From the NCBI RefSeq assembly GCF_937616625.2, contig NC_065571.1, forward strand, positions 30,361,879 through 30,425,878: a DNA stretch of 64,000 bases. The letters are read 5' to 3'. Numbering within the stretch: position 1 is the first letter of the stretch; each line of letters begins with the position of its first letter. The translations under genes and the position numbers were made by a program. The notes under the pieces are model-generated. The model was not told the origin of the DNA. It made no database searches and saw nothing but the letters and a program-made list of their open reading frames with translations. The DNA is from Mercurialis annua. Lineage: Eukaryota > Streptophyta > Magnoliopsida > Malpighiales > Euphorbiaceae. Shown here piece by piece: positions 10,530-24,500 of this stretch.

Positions 10530-13500
10530 GAAACGTTTTGTTTTGTTTCGTAACGTTTAAATATTTGGATTGATTTGGTATCGCTTGTAAATGTTTGGTT
10601 TAAATTGATAAAAAGGTGAAACGTCCTTTTTAGCAATTTAAGCCAAACGTTTGCAAACGTTATGAAATCCAAACGTTTTACATTTTTAGCGATTTAAGCC
10701 AAACGTTTAAAACATTACAAAACCAATCCATACATTTAAAACATTACGAAATTAATCCAGACATTTCACATTTTTAGCAATAAAAAGCCAAACGTTTACA
10801 AACATTACATAACCAATCCAAACGTTTAAAACGTTACGAAACACATTCAAACGTTTTACCTTTTTAGCGATTTAAGCCAAACATTTGGATTTGTTCCATA
10901 ACATTTGTAAACATTTAGCTTAAATCGCTAAAAAGGAGAAACTTTACGAAACAAATCCAACCGCTTCACATTTTTAGCGATTTAAGTCAAACGTTTAAAA
11001 CGTTACAAAACCAATCCATACGTTTAAAACATTACAAAATTAATCCAGACGTTTCCCCATTTTAGTAATAAAAAGCCAAACATTTACAAACGTTACATAA
11101 TCAATCCAAACGTTTAAAACGTTACGAAACACATCCAAACGTTTGGCTTAAATCGCTAAAAAGGAGAAACGTTTGGCTTAAATCGCTAAAAAGGTGAAAC
11201 GTTTTGTTTTGTTTCGTATCGTTTTAAATATTTGGAATTGTTTTGTAACGTTTGTAAACGATTGGCTTAAATCGGTAAAAAGGTCAAACGTTAGAATTTG
11301 TTTCGTAACATTTTAAACGTTTGAATTGCTTTCGCAACGTGTTCAACGTTTGGCTTAAATCGCTAAAAAGGTGAATCATTTGGATTTGTTTCGTAACGTT
11401 TGGAAATGTTTGTCTTAAATCGCTAAAAAGGTGAAACGTTTGGTTTTGTTCTGTAATGTTTGTAAACGTTTGGCTTCAATCGCTAAAAAGGGGAAACATT
11501 TTGATTTGTTTCGTACATTTAGAGCGTTAGAATCCAAATGTTTCCCATTTTTGGCGATTGAAGCCAAACTTGTACAAACGTTAGGAATTAAATCCAAACG
11601 TTTGAAAAGTTAAGAAACAAATCCAACCGTTTCACCTTTTTAGCGATCTTAGCCAAACGTTTACAAACGTCACGAAACAAAACAAATGTTTCACCTTTTT
11701 AGCGATTTAAGCCAAACGTTTAAAACGTTACGATACCAATCCAAACGTTTACAAACATTACGAAACAAAACCAAACATTTCACCGTTTTAGCAACTTAAG
11801 CCAAACATTTGCAAACGTTACAAAACCAATCCAAACGTTTAAAACGTTACGAAACAAATCCAAACGTTTCACCTTTTTAGCGATTTAAGTCAAACGTTTA
11901 CGAACGTTACGAAACAAACGTATACAAAAGTTATGAAACAAACGTTTGGCTTAAATTGCTAAAAATGTGAAACGTTTGGATTTGTTTCGTAACGTTTGTA
12001 AACGTTCCATTGAAATTGCTAAAAAGGTGAAACGTTTGGATTTGTTTCATAACGTTTGTAAACGTTTGGCTTAAATCGCTAAAAAGGCTAAACGTTTGGA
12101 TTTGTTTCGTAACGTTTTAAACGTTTCGATTGGTATCGTAAAGTTTGTAAACATTTAGCTCTTAAATCGCTAAAAAGGTGAAACGTTTGGATTGGCTTCG
12201 TAACGTTTACAAATGTTTGGCTTAAATTGCTTAAAAGGTGAAACGTTTGGATTTTTTGTAACGTTTGTAAACGTTTGGCTTCAATCGCTAAAAAGGTGAA
12301 ACGTTTGGATTTGTTTTGTAACGTTTTAAACGTTTGGATTTGTTTCCTAACGTTTTAAATGTTTAGCTTAAATCGCTAAAAAGGTGAAACGTAAGGATTT
12401 GTTTCGTGACGTTTTAGACGTTTGGATTTGTTTCGTAACATTTATAAACGTTTGGCTTAAATTGCTAAAAAGTGTAAATGTTTGGTTTTGTTTCGTAAAC
12501 AAACTTTACGAAACAAATCCAAACATTTCTCCTTTTTAGCATTTGACCTTTTTAGTGATTTAAGCCAAACGTTTAAAACTTTGCGAAACGAATCCAAACG
12601 TTTAAAATGTTACGAAACAAATCCAAACGTTGTACCTTTTTAGCGATTTAAGCCAAACATTTATAAACGTTACGAAACAAAACCAAACGTTTCACCTTTT
12701 TAGCGATTGAAGCAAAACGTTTACAAACGTTATGAAACAAATTCAAAAGTTTCCTCTTTTTAGCGATTAAAGCCAAACATTTACAAACATTACGAAACAA
12801 ATCCAAACGTTTGGTTTTGTTTCGCAATGTTTGTAAATGTTTGGCTTAATTCGCTAAAAAGGTGAAATGTTAGGATTTGTTTCTATCGTTTTAAACATTT
12901 GGGATTGTTTTGCAACGTTTGTAAACGATTGGCTTAAATCAGTAAAAAGGTGAAACATTATTATTTATTTCGTAACATTTTAAACGTTTGGATTGCATTC
13001 GTAACGTGTTCAACGTTGGCTTAAATCGCTAAAAAGGTGAAACGTTTGGATTAGTTTCGTAACGTTTGGAAATGTTTGGCTTAAATTGCTAAAAAGGTGA
13101 AACGTTTGGTTTTGTTCTGTAATGTTTGTAAATGTTTGGCTTCAATCGCTAAAAAGGTGTAACGTTTGGATTTGTTTCGTACATTTAAATCGTCAAAATC
13201 CAAATGTTTCCCCCTTTTTAGCGATTGAAGCTAAACTTATACAAATGTTTGGAAACAAATCCAAAAGTTTAAAAAGTGAAGAAATAAATCCAACTGTTTC
13301 ACCTTTTTAGTGATCTAAGCCAAACGTTTAAAAACGTTACAAAAAAAATGTTTCACCTTTTTAGCAATTTAGGCCAAACGTTTACACACGTTACCAAACA
13401 AATCCAAACGTCCAAATGTTACGAAAAAAAACAAAACGTTTCACCTTTTTAGCGATTTAAGCTAAACGTTTACAAACGTTACGAAACAAATCCAAACGTT

Positions 13501-16500
13501 TCACATTATTAGCGATATAAGCTAAACGTTTACAAATGTTACGAAACAAATCCAACAAATCCTAACGTTTCACCTTATTAGCTATTTAAGCCAAACGTTT
13601 TAAAACGTTACGAAACCAATCCAAAAGATTAAAACGTTACGAAACAAATCCAAAATTTCACCTTTTTAGCGATTGAAACCAAACATTTACAAACGTTACG
13701 AAACAAATCCAAACGTTTAAAACGTTACAAAACAAATCCAAACGTTTCCCGTTTCACCTTTTAAGCGAATTAAGCCAAACGTTTACAAACGTTACGATAC
13801 CAATCCAAGTGTTTCACATTTTCAGCAATTTAAGCCAAACGTTTACAAACGTTACGAAACAAATTAAAACGTTTCACCTTTTTGGCGAATTAAGCCAAAT
13901 ATTTACAAACGTTACGAAACAAATCTAAACGTTTCACCTTTTTAGCGATTTAAGCCAATTACGAAACAAAACCAAACGTTTCACCTATTAGCGATTTGAG
14001 CCAAACGTTTACAAACGTTACGAAATAAAACAAAACGTTACAAAATAAAACAAAACGTTTCACCTTTTTAGCGATTTAAGCCAAATGTTTAAAACGTTAC
14101 AAAACCAATCCAAACGTTTACAAAAGTTACAAAAAAAACCAAACATTTCACCTTTTTGTCAATTTAAGCCAAATGTTTACAAACGTTACAAAGCCAATCC
14201 AAACGTTTAAAACGTTACGAAACAAATCCAAACGTTTCACCTTTTTCGCGATTCAAGGCAAACGTTTACAAACGTTACGAAACAAATATTTACAAACGTT
14301 ACGATACAAACATTTGGCTTCAATCGCTAAAAATGTAAAATGTTTTGATTTGTTTCGTAACATTTGTAAACGTTTGTTTTAAATTGCTAAAAAGGTGAAA
14401 CATTTGGATTTGTTTCCTAACGGTTGTAAACGTTTGGCTTAAATTTCAAAAAAGGTGAAACGTTTGGATTTGTTTCGTAACGTTCGTAATGTTTTAAACG
14501 TTTGCATTGGTTTCGTAACGTTTGTAAACGTTTGGATTCGTTTCGTAACGTTTGTAAACGTTAAGCTTAAATTCCTAAAAAGGTGAAACGTTTGAATATT
14601 TTTCGTAACGTTTACAAACGTTGGCTTAAATTGCTAAAAAGGTGAAACGTTTGGATTTGTTTTGTAACGTTTGTAAACGTTTGGCTTCAGTCGCTAAAAA
14701 GGTGAAACGTTTGGATTTGTTTCGTAGCGTTTTAAACGTTTGGATTTGTTTCCAAACATTTGAAATGGTTGGCTTAAATCCTAAAAAGGTGAAGCGTTAG
14801 GATTTGTTTCATGACGTTTTAAACGTTTTGTTTTTTTATAACGTTTAAACGTTTGGATTGATTTCGTATCGCTTGTAAACGTTTGGTTTAAATTGATAAA
14901 AAGGTGAAACGTCGTTTTTAGGGATTTAAGCCAAATGTTTGCAAACGTTATGATATCCAAACGTTTCAAATTTTTAGCGATTTAAGCCACACGTTTAAAA
15001 TGTTAAAAAACCAATCCATACATTTAAAACATTACGAAACTAATCCAGACGTTTCACCTTTTTAGCGATAAAAAGACAAACGTTTACAAACGTTACGTAA
15101 TCAATCCAAACGTTACGTAACCAATTCAAATGTTTAAAACGTTACGAAACACATCCAAACGTTTCACGTTTTTAGCGATTTAAGCCAAACGTTTGGATCT
15201 GTTTCGTAACGTTTGTAAACATTTGGCTTTAATCGCTAAAAAGGTGAAATGTTTGGATTTGTTTTGTATGTTTAAAATGTTATGAAACAAATCCAAATGT
15301 TTGGATTTATTGAGTAACATTTTAAACGTTTGGATTTCTTTCGTAACGTTTTATACTCCAAACATTACAAAATCAATCGAAAAAAAGGATTGGTTTCGTA
15401 ACGTATGTAAACGTTTCAACTCTTTAGAGATGTAATCCAAACGTTTAAAGCGTTACAAAACAAATCCAAACATTTAAAATGTTAAGAAATAAATCCAAAC
15501 ATTTAAAACATTATACAATAAATCCAAACGGTTAAAATACGAAAAATAACCTAAAGTTTAACCTTATTAACGAAATAAATTCAAACGTTTACAAACGTTC
15601 CGAAACAAATTCAAATTTTTAAAATGTTATAAAATAAATCCAAACGTTTCGCCTTTTTCGCGATTTAAGCCAAACGTTTACAAACACTACTAAACAAAAC
15701 TAAACGTTTCACCGTTTTAGCGATTTAAGCCAAACGTTTACAGACGTTGCGAAACACATCCAAACATTTCCCCTTGCTAGCAATTTAAGCCAAACATTTC
15801 CCCTTATTAGCAATTTAAGCCAAACATTTACAAACGTTACAAAACCAATACAAACGTTTACAAACGTTACGAAACAAATCCAAACGTTTCACCTTTTTAG
15901 CGATTTAAGCCAAACGTTACAAAACAAGAGTTACAAAACAAATCCAAACTTTTCACCTTTTTAGCGATTTAAGCCAAACGTTTAACGTTATGAAACAAAT
16001 CCAAACTTTTCACATTTTTAGCGATTTAAACCAAACGTTTAAAACGTTAAGAAACCAATCCAAACGTTTCACCTTTTTAGCAATTTAAGCCAAACGTTTA
16101 AAATGTTACGAAACAAATCCTAACGTTTCACCTTTTTTAGTGATTTAAGCCAAACGTTTAAAACGTTACGAAACAAATCTTAACGTTTCACATTTTGAGC
16201 GATTTATGCCAAACATTTAAAACGTTACGAAACAAATCCTAAACCTTTTAAGTAATTTATGCCAAACATTTAAAACGTTACGAAACCAATCCATACGATT
16301 AAAACATTACGAAAAAAATCCTAACGTTTCACCTTTTTAGAGATTTGAAACGTCCTTTTTAGCAATATATGCCAAACGTTTACAAACGTTATGAAACAAA
16401 TCAAAATGTTTTGCATTTTTAGCTATTTAAGCCAAATGTTTAAAACGTTTCAAAAGCAATCCATAAGTTTAAAACATTACGAAACAAATCCAAACATTTC

Positions 16501-18540
16501 ACCCTTTTAGTGATTTGAAACTTTTTTTTAGCAAGTTAAGCCAGACGTTACGAAACAAATCCAAAAGTTTCACATTTTTAGCGATTTAAGCCAAACTTTT
16601 AAAACGTTACAAAACCAATCCATAAGTTTAAAACATTAGGAAACAAATCCAAACGTTTCACCTTTTTAGCGGTTTGAAACGTCCTTTTTAGCAAATTAAG
16701 CCGAACGTTTACAAACGTTACGAATCAAATCCAAATGTTTCACATTTTTAGCGATTTAAGCCAAACGTTTTAAACGTTACGAAACCAATCCTAACGGTTA
16801 AACTTTACGAAACAAATCCAAACATTTCACATTTTTAGCGATTTAAGCCAAACGTCTACAAATATTACGAAACAAATCAAAACCTCACCTTTTTAGCGAT
16901 ATAAGCCAAACTATAAAAACGTTACCAATCAAATCTTTGTAGACGTTTGTAAACGTTTCGCTTAAATCTCTAAAAAGGTGAAACATTTGGATTTGTTTCC
17001 TTACTTTTGTAAACGTTTGGCTTAAATCACTAACGTTTAAAAACGTTATAAAACAAATCCAAACGATTCACATTTTTGGCGATTTGAGGGAAACGTTTAC
17101 AAACGTTACGAAACAAATCCAAATGTTGCGCCTTTTTAGCGATTGAAGCCAAACGTTTCACCTTTTTAGCGATTTATGCGAAACGTATACAAACGTTACG
17201 AAACAACGTTTGGATTGTTTCGTAGCGTTTGTAGATGTTTGGCTTAAATCGCTAAAAAGGTGAAACGTTTGGATTTGTTTCGTAACGTTTGTAAACATTT
17301 GGCTTAAATCGCTAATAAGGTGAAACGTTAGGATTTTCTTCGTAACGTTTAAAACGTTTGAATTTGTACGTTCAAAACGTTACGAAACAAAACCAAACGT
17401 TTAGATTTATTTCGTAACGTTTTTTTCGTAACGTTTAAAACGTTTGATTGGTTTCGTAACGTTTGTAAACGTTTGGCTTAAATCGCTAAAAAAGTGAAAC
17501 GTTTGGATTGGTTTCGTAACATTTTAAACATTTGGATTAAATTAATAAAAAGGTGAAACGTGAAACGTTTAGTTTTGTTTTGTAACGTTTGTAAACGTTA
17601 GAATTTGTTTCATAATGTTTGTAAACGTTTGGCCTAAATCACTGAAAAGGTGAAATGAGGATTGATTTCGTAACGTTTTAAAAGTTTGGCTTAAATCACT
17701 AAAAATGTGAAACGTTTGGATTTGTTTGTAACGGTTGTAAATGTTTGGCTTAAATCGTTAAAAAGGTGAACGTTAGGATTTGTTTCATAACGTTTGTAAA
17801 CATTTGGCTTAAATCGCTAAAAATGTGAAATGTTTAGACTTTTTCGTAACGTTTTAAACGTTTGGATTTGTTTCGTAACGGTTGTAAACGTTTGGCTTAA
17901 ATCGCTAAAATGTGAAACGTTTGGATTTGCTTTGTAACGGTGTAAACGTTTGGAAATGTTTTGTAACGTTTTAAACTTTTGGCTTAAATCGCTAAAAAGG
18001 TGAAACATTTTGATTCGTTTCGTAACGTTTGTAAACGCTTGGCTTAAATCGTTATAAATGTAAAATGTTTGGATTTGTCTTTTAACGATTTAAACGTTTG
18101 GATTGGTTTCCTAACGTATTAAACGTTTGGCTTAAATCACTAAAAAGGTGAAACGTTAGGATTTGTTTCGTAACGTTTTAAACGTTTGGATTAGTTTAGT
18201 AACGTTTTAAACGATTGGCTTAAATCGCTAAAAAGGTGAAACGTTTGGATTTGTTTCGTAACATTTGTAAATGTTTGACTTAAATTGCTAAAAAGGTCAA
18301 ACATTTGGATTTGTTTCGTAACATTTTAAACGTTTGGATTAGTTTTGTAACGTTTTAAAATGTTGGATTGATTTCGTAATGTTTGTAGACGTTTGGCTTA
18401 TATTTCTAAAAAGGTGAAACGTTTAGATTAGTTTTGCAACGTTTTAAATCTTTGGCTTTACTTGCTAAAAAGGGGAAAACGTTAGAATTTGTTTCGTAAC
18501 ATTTGTAAACTTTTGGCTTAAATCGCTAAAAAGGTGAAAC
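10530..18540. repeat. Satellite array, orientation-scrambled segment
   Basis: Continuous satellite in which blocks of one to about thirty units alternate in orientation. For example: - to about 10622, + to 10888, - to 10945, + to 11142, - to 11520, + to 11940, - to 12500, + to 12805, - to 13190, + to 14310, - to 14915. It then runs mostly + to 16930, with short flips near 15190-15400, is mixed to 17395, and is - to 18540. Many switch points sit exactly at AAACGTTT or a CpG-decayed form of it. All open frames here (11415-11597, 13122-13310, 17817-18008 and others) are satellite translations. Confidence 0.93.
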
Positions 18541-21500
18541 CAAAAGCAATCCAAACGTTTGAAACGTTACAAAAAAAATCCGAACGTTTCACCTTTTTAT
18601 CTATTTAGACCAAACAATTACAAACGTTATGAAACAAATCCAAACGTTTCACCTTTTTAGCGATTTAAGCCAAACGATTACAAATGCTACAAAACCAATC
18701 CAAACATTTAAAACGTTACGAAAGAATCCAAATGTTTCACCTTCTTAGAAATTTAAGCCAAACATTTAAAACGTTACGAAACAAATCCTAAACCATTTAA
18801 GAAATTTAAGCAAAACATTTAGAACTTTACGAAACCAATCCAGACGTTTAAATCGTTACGAAACAAAGCCCAATGTTTCACCTTTTTAGTGATTTAAGCC
18901 AAACGTTTAAAACGTTACAAAACAAATCCAAACGTTTAAAACTTTACGAAATAAATCATAACGTTTCACCTTATTAGCGATTTAAGCCAAACGTTTAAAA
19001 CATTACAAAACAAAGCCTAACATTTCACCTTTTTAGCGAATTAAGCCAAACGTTTAAAACGTTACGAAACTAATCCTATCGTTTCACCTTTTTACCAATT
19101 TAAACCAAACGTTTAAAATGTTACAACATCATTCAAAACGTTTAAATTTTTACGAAACAAATCCCTTACATTTTACTTTTTAGCGATTTAAGCCAAGCAT
19201 TTAAAACGTTACAAAACAAATCCAAATGTTTTACTTTTTTAGCAATTTAAGCCAAACGTTTAATATGTTACGAAACAAATCCAAATGTTTAAATTAAATC
19301 CTAACGTTTCACCTTTTTAGTGATTTAAGCAAAACGTTTAAAATGAAACGAATCGTAACGTTTCACCTTTTTAGCGATTTAAGCAAAACGTTATAAACGT
19401 TACGAAGCAAATCCTACCGTTTCACCATTTTAGCGATTTAAGCCAATCGTTTAAAATGTTACGAAACAAATCCAAACGTTTAAAACATTACGAAACTAAT
19501 CCTAATGTTCAACTTTTTAGAGATTGAAGCCAATTATTTACAAACGATACGAAACTAATCCAAACGTTTCACCCTTTCAGCTATTTAAGCCAAACATTTA
19601 AGACGTTACGAAACCAAGCCAAACGTTTAAAACGTTACTTAACAAATCCAAACGTTTCGCGTTTTTAGCAATTTAAGCCAAACGTTAAAAAATGTTATGA
19701 AACAAATCCAAATGTTTCCCCTTTTTATCAATTTAAGCCAAACGTTTAAAACATTACGAAACCAATCCTAACGTATCACCTTTTTAGTGATTTCAGCCGA
19801 ACGTTTAAAATGTTAAGAAACAAATACAAACGTTTTAAAACGTTACGAAACAAATCTATTCCTTTAAAACGTTACGAAACAAATCAAAACGTTTCAGCTT
19901 ATTAGCGATTTAAGCCACACATTTAAAACGTTACGAAACAAATCCTAATTTTTTCCCTTTTAGCGATTTAAGCCAAATGTTTAAAATGATACGAAACAAA
20001 TCCTAAAGTTTTACATTTTTAGCAATATAAGCAAACGTTTAAAACGTTACGACACAAATCCAAACGTTTAAAATGTTACGAAAAAAATCCTTAATGTTTC
20101 ATTTTTTAGAATTTTTAAGCCAAACGTTTAACACGTTAAAAAACAAATACAAAAGTTTTACATTTTTAGTGATTTAAGCCAAACTTTTATATGTTACGAA
20201 AGAAATAAAAACGTTTAAAACGTTACGAAACAAATCCAAATGTTGCACCTTTTTAGCGATTTAAGCCGAACATTTAAATTGTTACAAAGCAAATACAAAC
20301 GTTTCTCCTTTTTAGCGATTTAAGCCAAACGTTTCACCTTTTTTGCAATTTAAGCCAAACATTTAAAACGTTACGAAACTAATACAGACGCATAAAACGT
20401 TACGAAACAATTCGAAATGTTTCCCATTTTAGCGATTTAAGCCAAACGTTTACAACCGTTACGAAACAAATCCAAACGTTTCCCCTTTTTAGCGATTTAA
20501 GCCAAACGTTTAAAACGTTATGAAACAAATCCGAAAGTTTCACCTTTTTAGTGATTTAAGCCAAACATTTAAAACTTTTCAAAACAAATTCAAATCTTTC
20601 ACCTTTTTAGCGATTAAAGCCAAAACTTTAAAAATATTACAAAACAAATCCAAACCTTTCACCTTTTTAACAATTTAAGCCAAACGTTAAAACGTTACGA
20701 AACCAATCCAATCGTTTAAAACGTTACGAAACAAATCCAAAAGTTTCACCTTTTTAGCAATTTAAGCCAAACGTTCACAAACGTTACGAAACAAATTTAA
20801 ACGTTTCACCTTTTTAGCGATTTAAGCTACACGTTTAAAACGTTACGAAACCAATCCAAACGTTTCCCCTTCTAGTGATTTAAGCCAAACGTTTAAAACA
20901 TTATGAAAAAGTCCAAATGTTTCACGTTTTTAGCCATTTAAACCAAACATTTATAAACATTGCGAAACAAATCCAAACATTTCACCTTTTGATTTAAGCC
21001 AAGATTTAAAACGTTGCGAAACTAATCCAATGGTTTAAAACGTTAGGAAACAAATCCTAACGTTTCACCTTTTTAGCGATTTAAGCCAAACGTTATCAAA
21101 CGTTACGAAACAAATCCAAACGTTTCACCTTTTTTGCGATTAAAGCAAAACGTTTAAAATGTTACGAAACCAATCCGAACGTTTAAAACGACATGAAATA
21201 AATCCAAACATTTCACCTTTTTAGCGATTTAAGCCAAACGTTTAAAACGTTATGAAACAAATCTCAATGTTTCACCTCTTTAGTGATTTAAGCCAAACGT
21301 TTAAAACGTTACAAAACCAATCCAAACGTTTCCCCTTTTTAGCAATTTAAGCCAAACGTTTACAAACGTTACGAAACAAAACCAAACGTTTCACCATTTT
21401 AGGGATTTAAGCCAAATGTTTAAAATGTTACCAAACCAATCCAAATGCTTAAAACATTTCGAAACAAATCCAAAAATTTCCCCTTGTGAGCGTCTTAAGA

Positions 21501-24500
21501 CAAACGTTTAACATGTTACGAAATAAATCCAAACGTTTCCCCAATATTGCGATTTAAGCCAAACGTTTACAAACGCTACGAAAAAAAAATCCTAAAGTTT
21601 CACTTTTTTTATCGATTTAAGCCAAACATTTAAGATGTTACGAAACTAATCCAATCGTTTAAAACGTTACGAAACAAATCCAAATGTTTCACCTTTTAAG
21701 AGATTTAAGCTAAACGTTTGCAAATGTTAACAAAACCAAACATTAAACCTTTTTAGCAATTTAAGCCAAATGTTTAAAACATTATGAAACCACTCCAAAC
21801 GCATAAAACGTTACAAAACATTTAACGTTACGAAACAAATCCAAACGTTTCACATTTTTAGCGATTTAAGCCAAACGTTTAAAACATTACGAAACCAATC
21901 CAAACATTTAAAACGTTATGAAACCAATCCAAACATTTATAATACTATGAAACAAATCCAAACGTTTCCCCTTTTTAGCAATCTAAGTCAAATGTTTAAA
22001 AGTTTAAGAAAAAATCCAATCATTTCACCTTTTTAGCGATTTAAGCGAAACTTTTAAAACGTTACGAAAGAAATCTTCACGTTTCACCTTTTTAGAAATT
22101 TAAGCCAAACGTTTAAAACGTTAGTAGACAAATCCTAAACCATTTAAGCAATTTAAGCAAAACATTTAAAACTTTACGAAACCAATCCAGACGTTTAAAC
22201 CGTCACGAAACAAAGCCCAATGTTTCACCTTTTTAGCGATATAAGACAAACGTTTAAAACGTTACGAAACAAATCTAAACGTTTAAAACGTTACAAAATA
22301 AATCATAATGTTTCACCTTATTAGCGATTTAAGACAAACGTTTAAAACGTTACAAAACAAATCCTAACATTTCACCATTTTAGCGAATTAAACCAAACGT
22401 TTAAAACGTTATGAAACAAATCCTATCGTTTCAACTTTTTACCAATTTAAACAAAACGTTTAAAATGTTACGACATCAATCAAAACGTTTAAAATGTTAC
22501 GAAACAAATCCCTTACGTTTCACTTTTTAGCGATTTAAGCCAAACATCTAAAACGTTACAAAACAAATCCAAACGTTTTACCTTTTTAGCGATTTAAGCC
22601 AAACATTTAATATGTTACGAAACAAATCCAAATGTTTAAAACAAATCCTAACGTTTCACCTTTTTAGTGATTTCAGCCGAACGTTTAAAATGTTAAGAAA
22701 CAAATCCAAACGTTTAAAATGAAACGAATCTTAACGTTTCACCTTTTTAGCGATTTAAGCAAAACGTTATTAACGTTACGAAGCAAATCGTACCGTTTCA
22801 CCATTTTAGCGATTTAAGCCAATCGTTTAAAATGTTACGAAACAAATCAAAACGTTTAAAACATTACGAAACAAATCCTAATGTTCAACTTTTTAGAGAT
22901 TGAAGCCAATTGCTTACAAACGATACGAAACTAATCCAAACGTTTCACCTTTTCAGCTATTTAAGCCAAACATTTAAGACGTTACGAAACTAAGCCAAAC
23001 GTTTAAAACGTTACGAAACAAATCCAAACGTTTCCCCTTTTTAGCAATTTAAGCCAAACGTTAAAAAACGTTATGAAACAAATCCAAACGTTTCCCCTTT
23101 TTATCAATTTAAGCCAAACGTTTAAAACATTACGAAACCAATCCAAATGTTTCCCCTTTTTAGCAATTTAGGCCAAAAGTTTAAACGTTATGAAACAAAT
23201 CCCAACGTTTCCCCAATTTAGCGATTTAAGCCAAACGTTTACAAACGTTACAAAACAAATCCAATTGTTTCACCTCTTTAGCGATTTAAGCGAAACATTT
23301 TGAACGTTACGAAACAAATTCAAACGTTTTACATTTTTAGCGATATACACCAAATGTTTACAAACGTTTACGAAACAAATCCAAACGTTTCACCTTTTTA
23401 GCGATTATAGCCAAATATTTAAAACGTTACGAAACCAATCCAAACGTTTAAAATGTTTCGAAAAAAATCCAAAAGTTTCACCTTTTTAGCGATTGAAGCC
23501 AAACGTTTAGAAACGTTACGAAACCAATCCAAAGGTTTACAAACGATGCGAAACAAATCCAAACGTTTCACCTATTTAGCGATATAATCCTAACATTTAA
23601 AACGTTACGAAACAAATCCAAACGTTTAGAACGTTACTAAACAAAACCAACTGTTTCACCTTTCTTAGCACTTTAAGCCAAACGTTAACAAACATTAGGA
23701 AACAAATCCAAACGTTTCACCTTTTTAGCGATTTAAGCCAAACATTTGAAACGTTTCGAAACCAATCCAAACGTTTCAAACGTTTTGAAATAAATCCAAA
23801 CGTTTCACCTTTTTAGCGATTTAAGCCAAACGTTAACAATCGTTACGAAACAAATCCAAACGTTTCACCCTTTTAGAAATTTAAGCCAAACGTTTACAAA
23901 CGTTATAAAACAGATGTAAATATTTTCCCTTTTTGGCGATTGAAGCCAATTGTTTACAAATGTTACAAAACAAATGCAAACGTTTCCCCTTTTTATTGAT
24001 TTAAGCCAAATGTTTAAAACGGTACAAAACAAATCCAAACGTTTAAAACGTTACGAAACAAATCCAAACGTCACATTGTTAGCGATTTATGCCAAACGTT
24101 TAAAACGTTACGAATCAAATTCAAACGTTTCACCTATTTAGCGATTTAAGCCAAACGTTTACAAACTTTACGAAACAAATCCTAACTATTCGCCTTTTTA
24201 GCGATTTAAGCTAAACGTTTAAAACGTTACGAAACCAATCCAAACGTTTGAAATGTTACGAAGCAAATCAAAACGTTTCACCTTTTTAGAGATTTAAGCT
24301 AAATGTTTACAAACGTCACGAAACAAATCCATACGTTTCACCTTTATAGTAATTTAAGCCAAACGTTTGAAACATTATGAAACCAATTAGGAAACAAATA
24401 CAAATGTTTCACCTTTTTAGTCATATAAGCCAAACGTTTCACCTTTTTAGCGATTTAAGCCTCTTTAAACGTTACGAAACCAATCACAAAACAAATCCAA

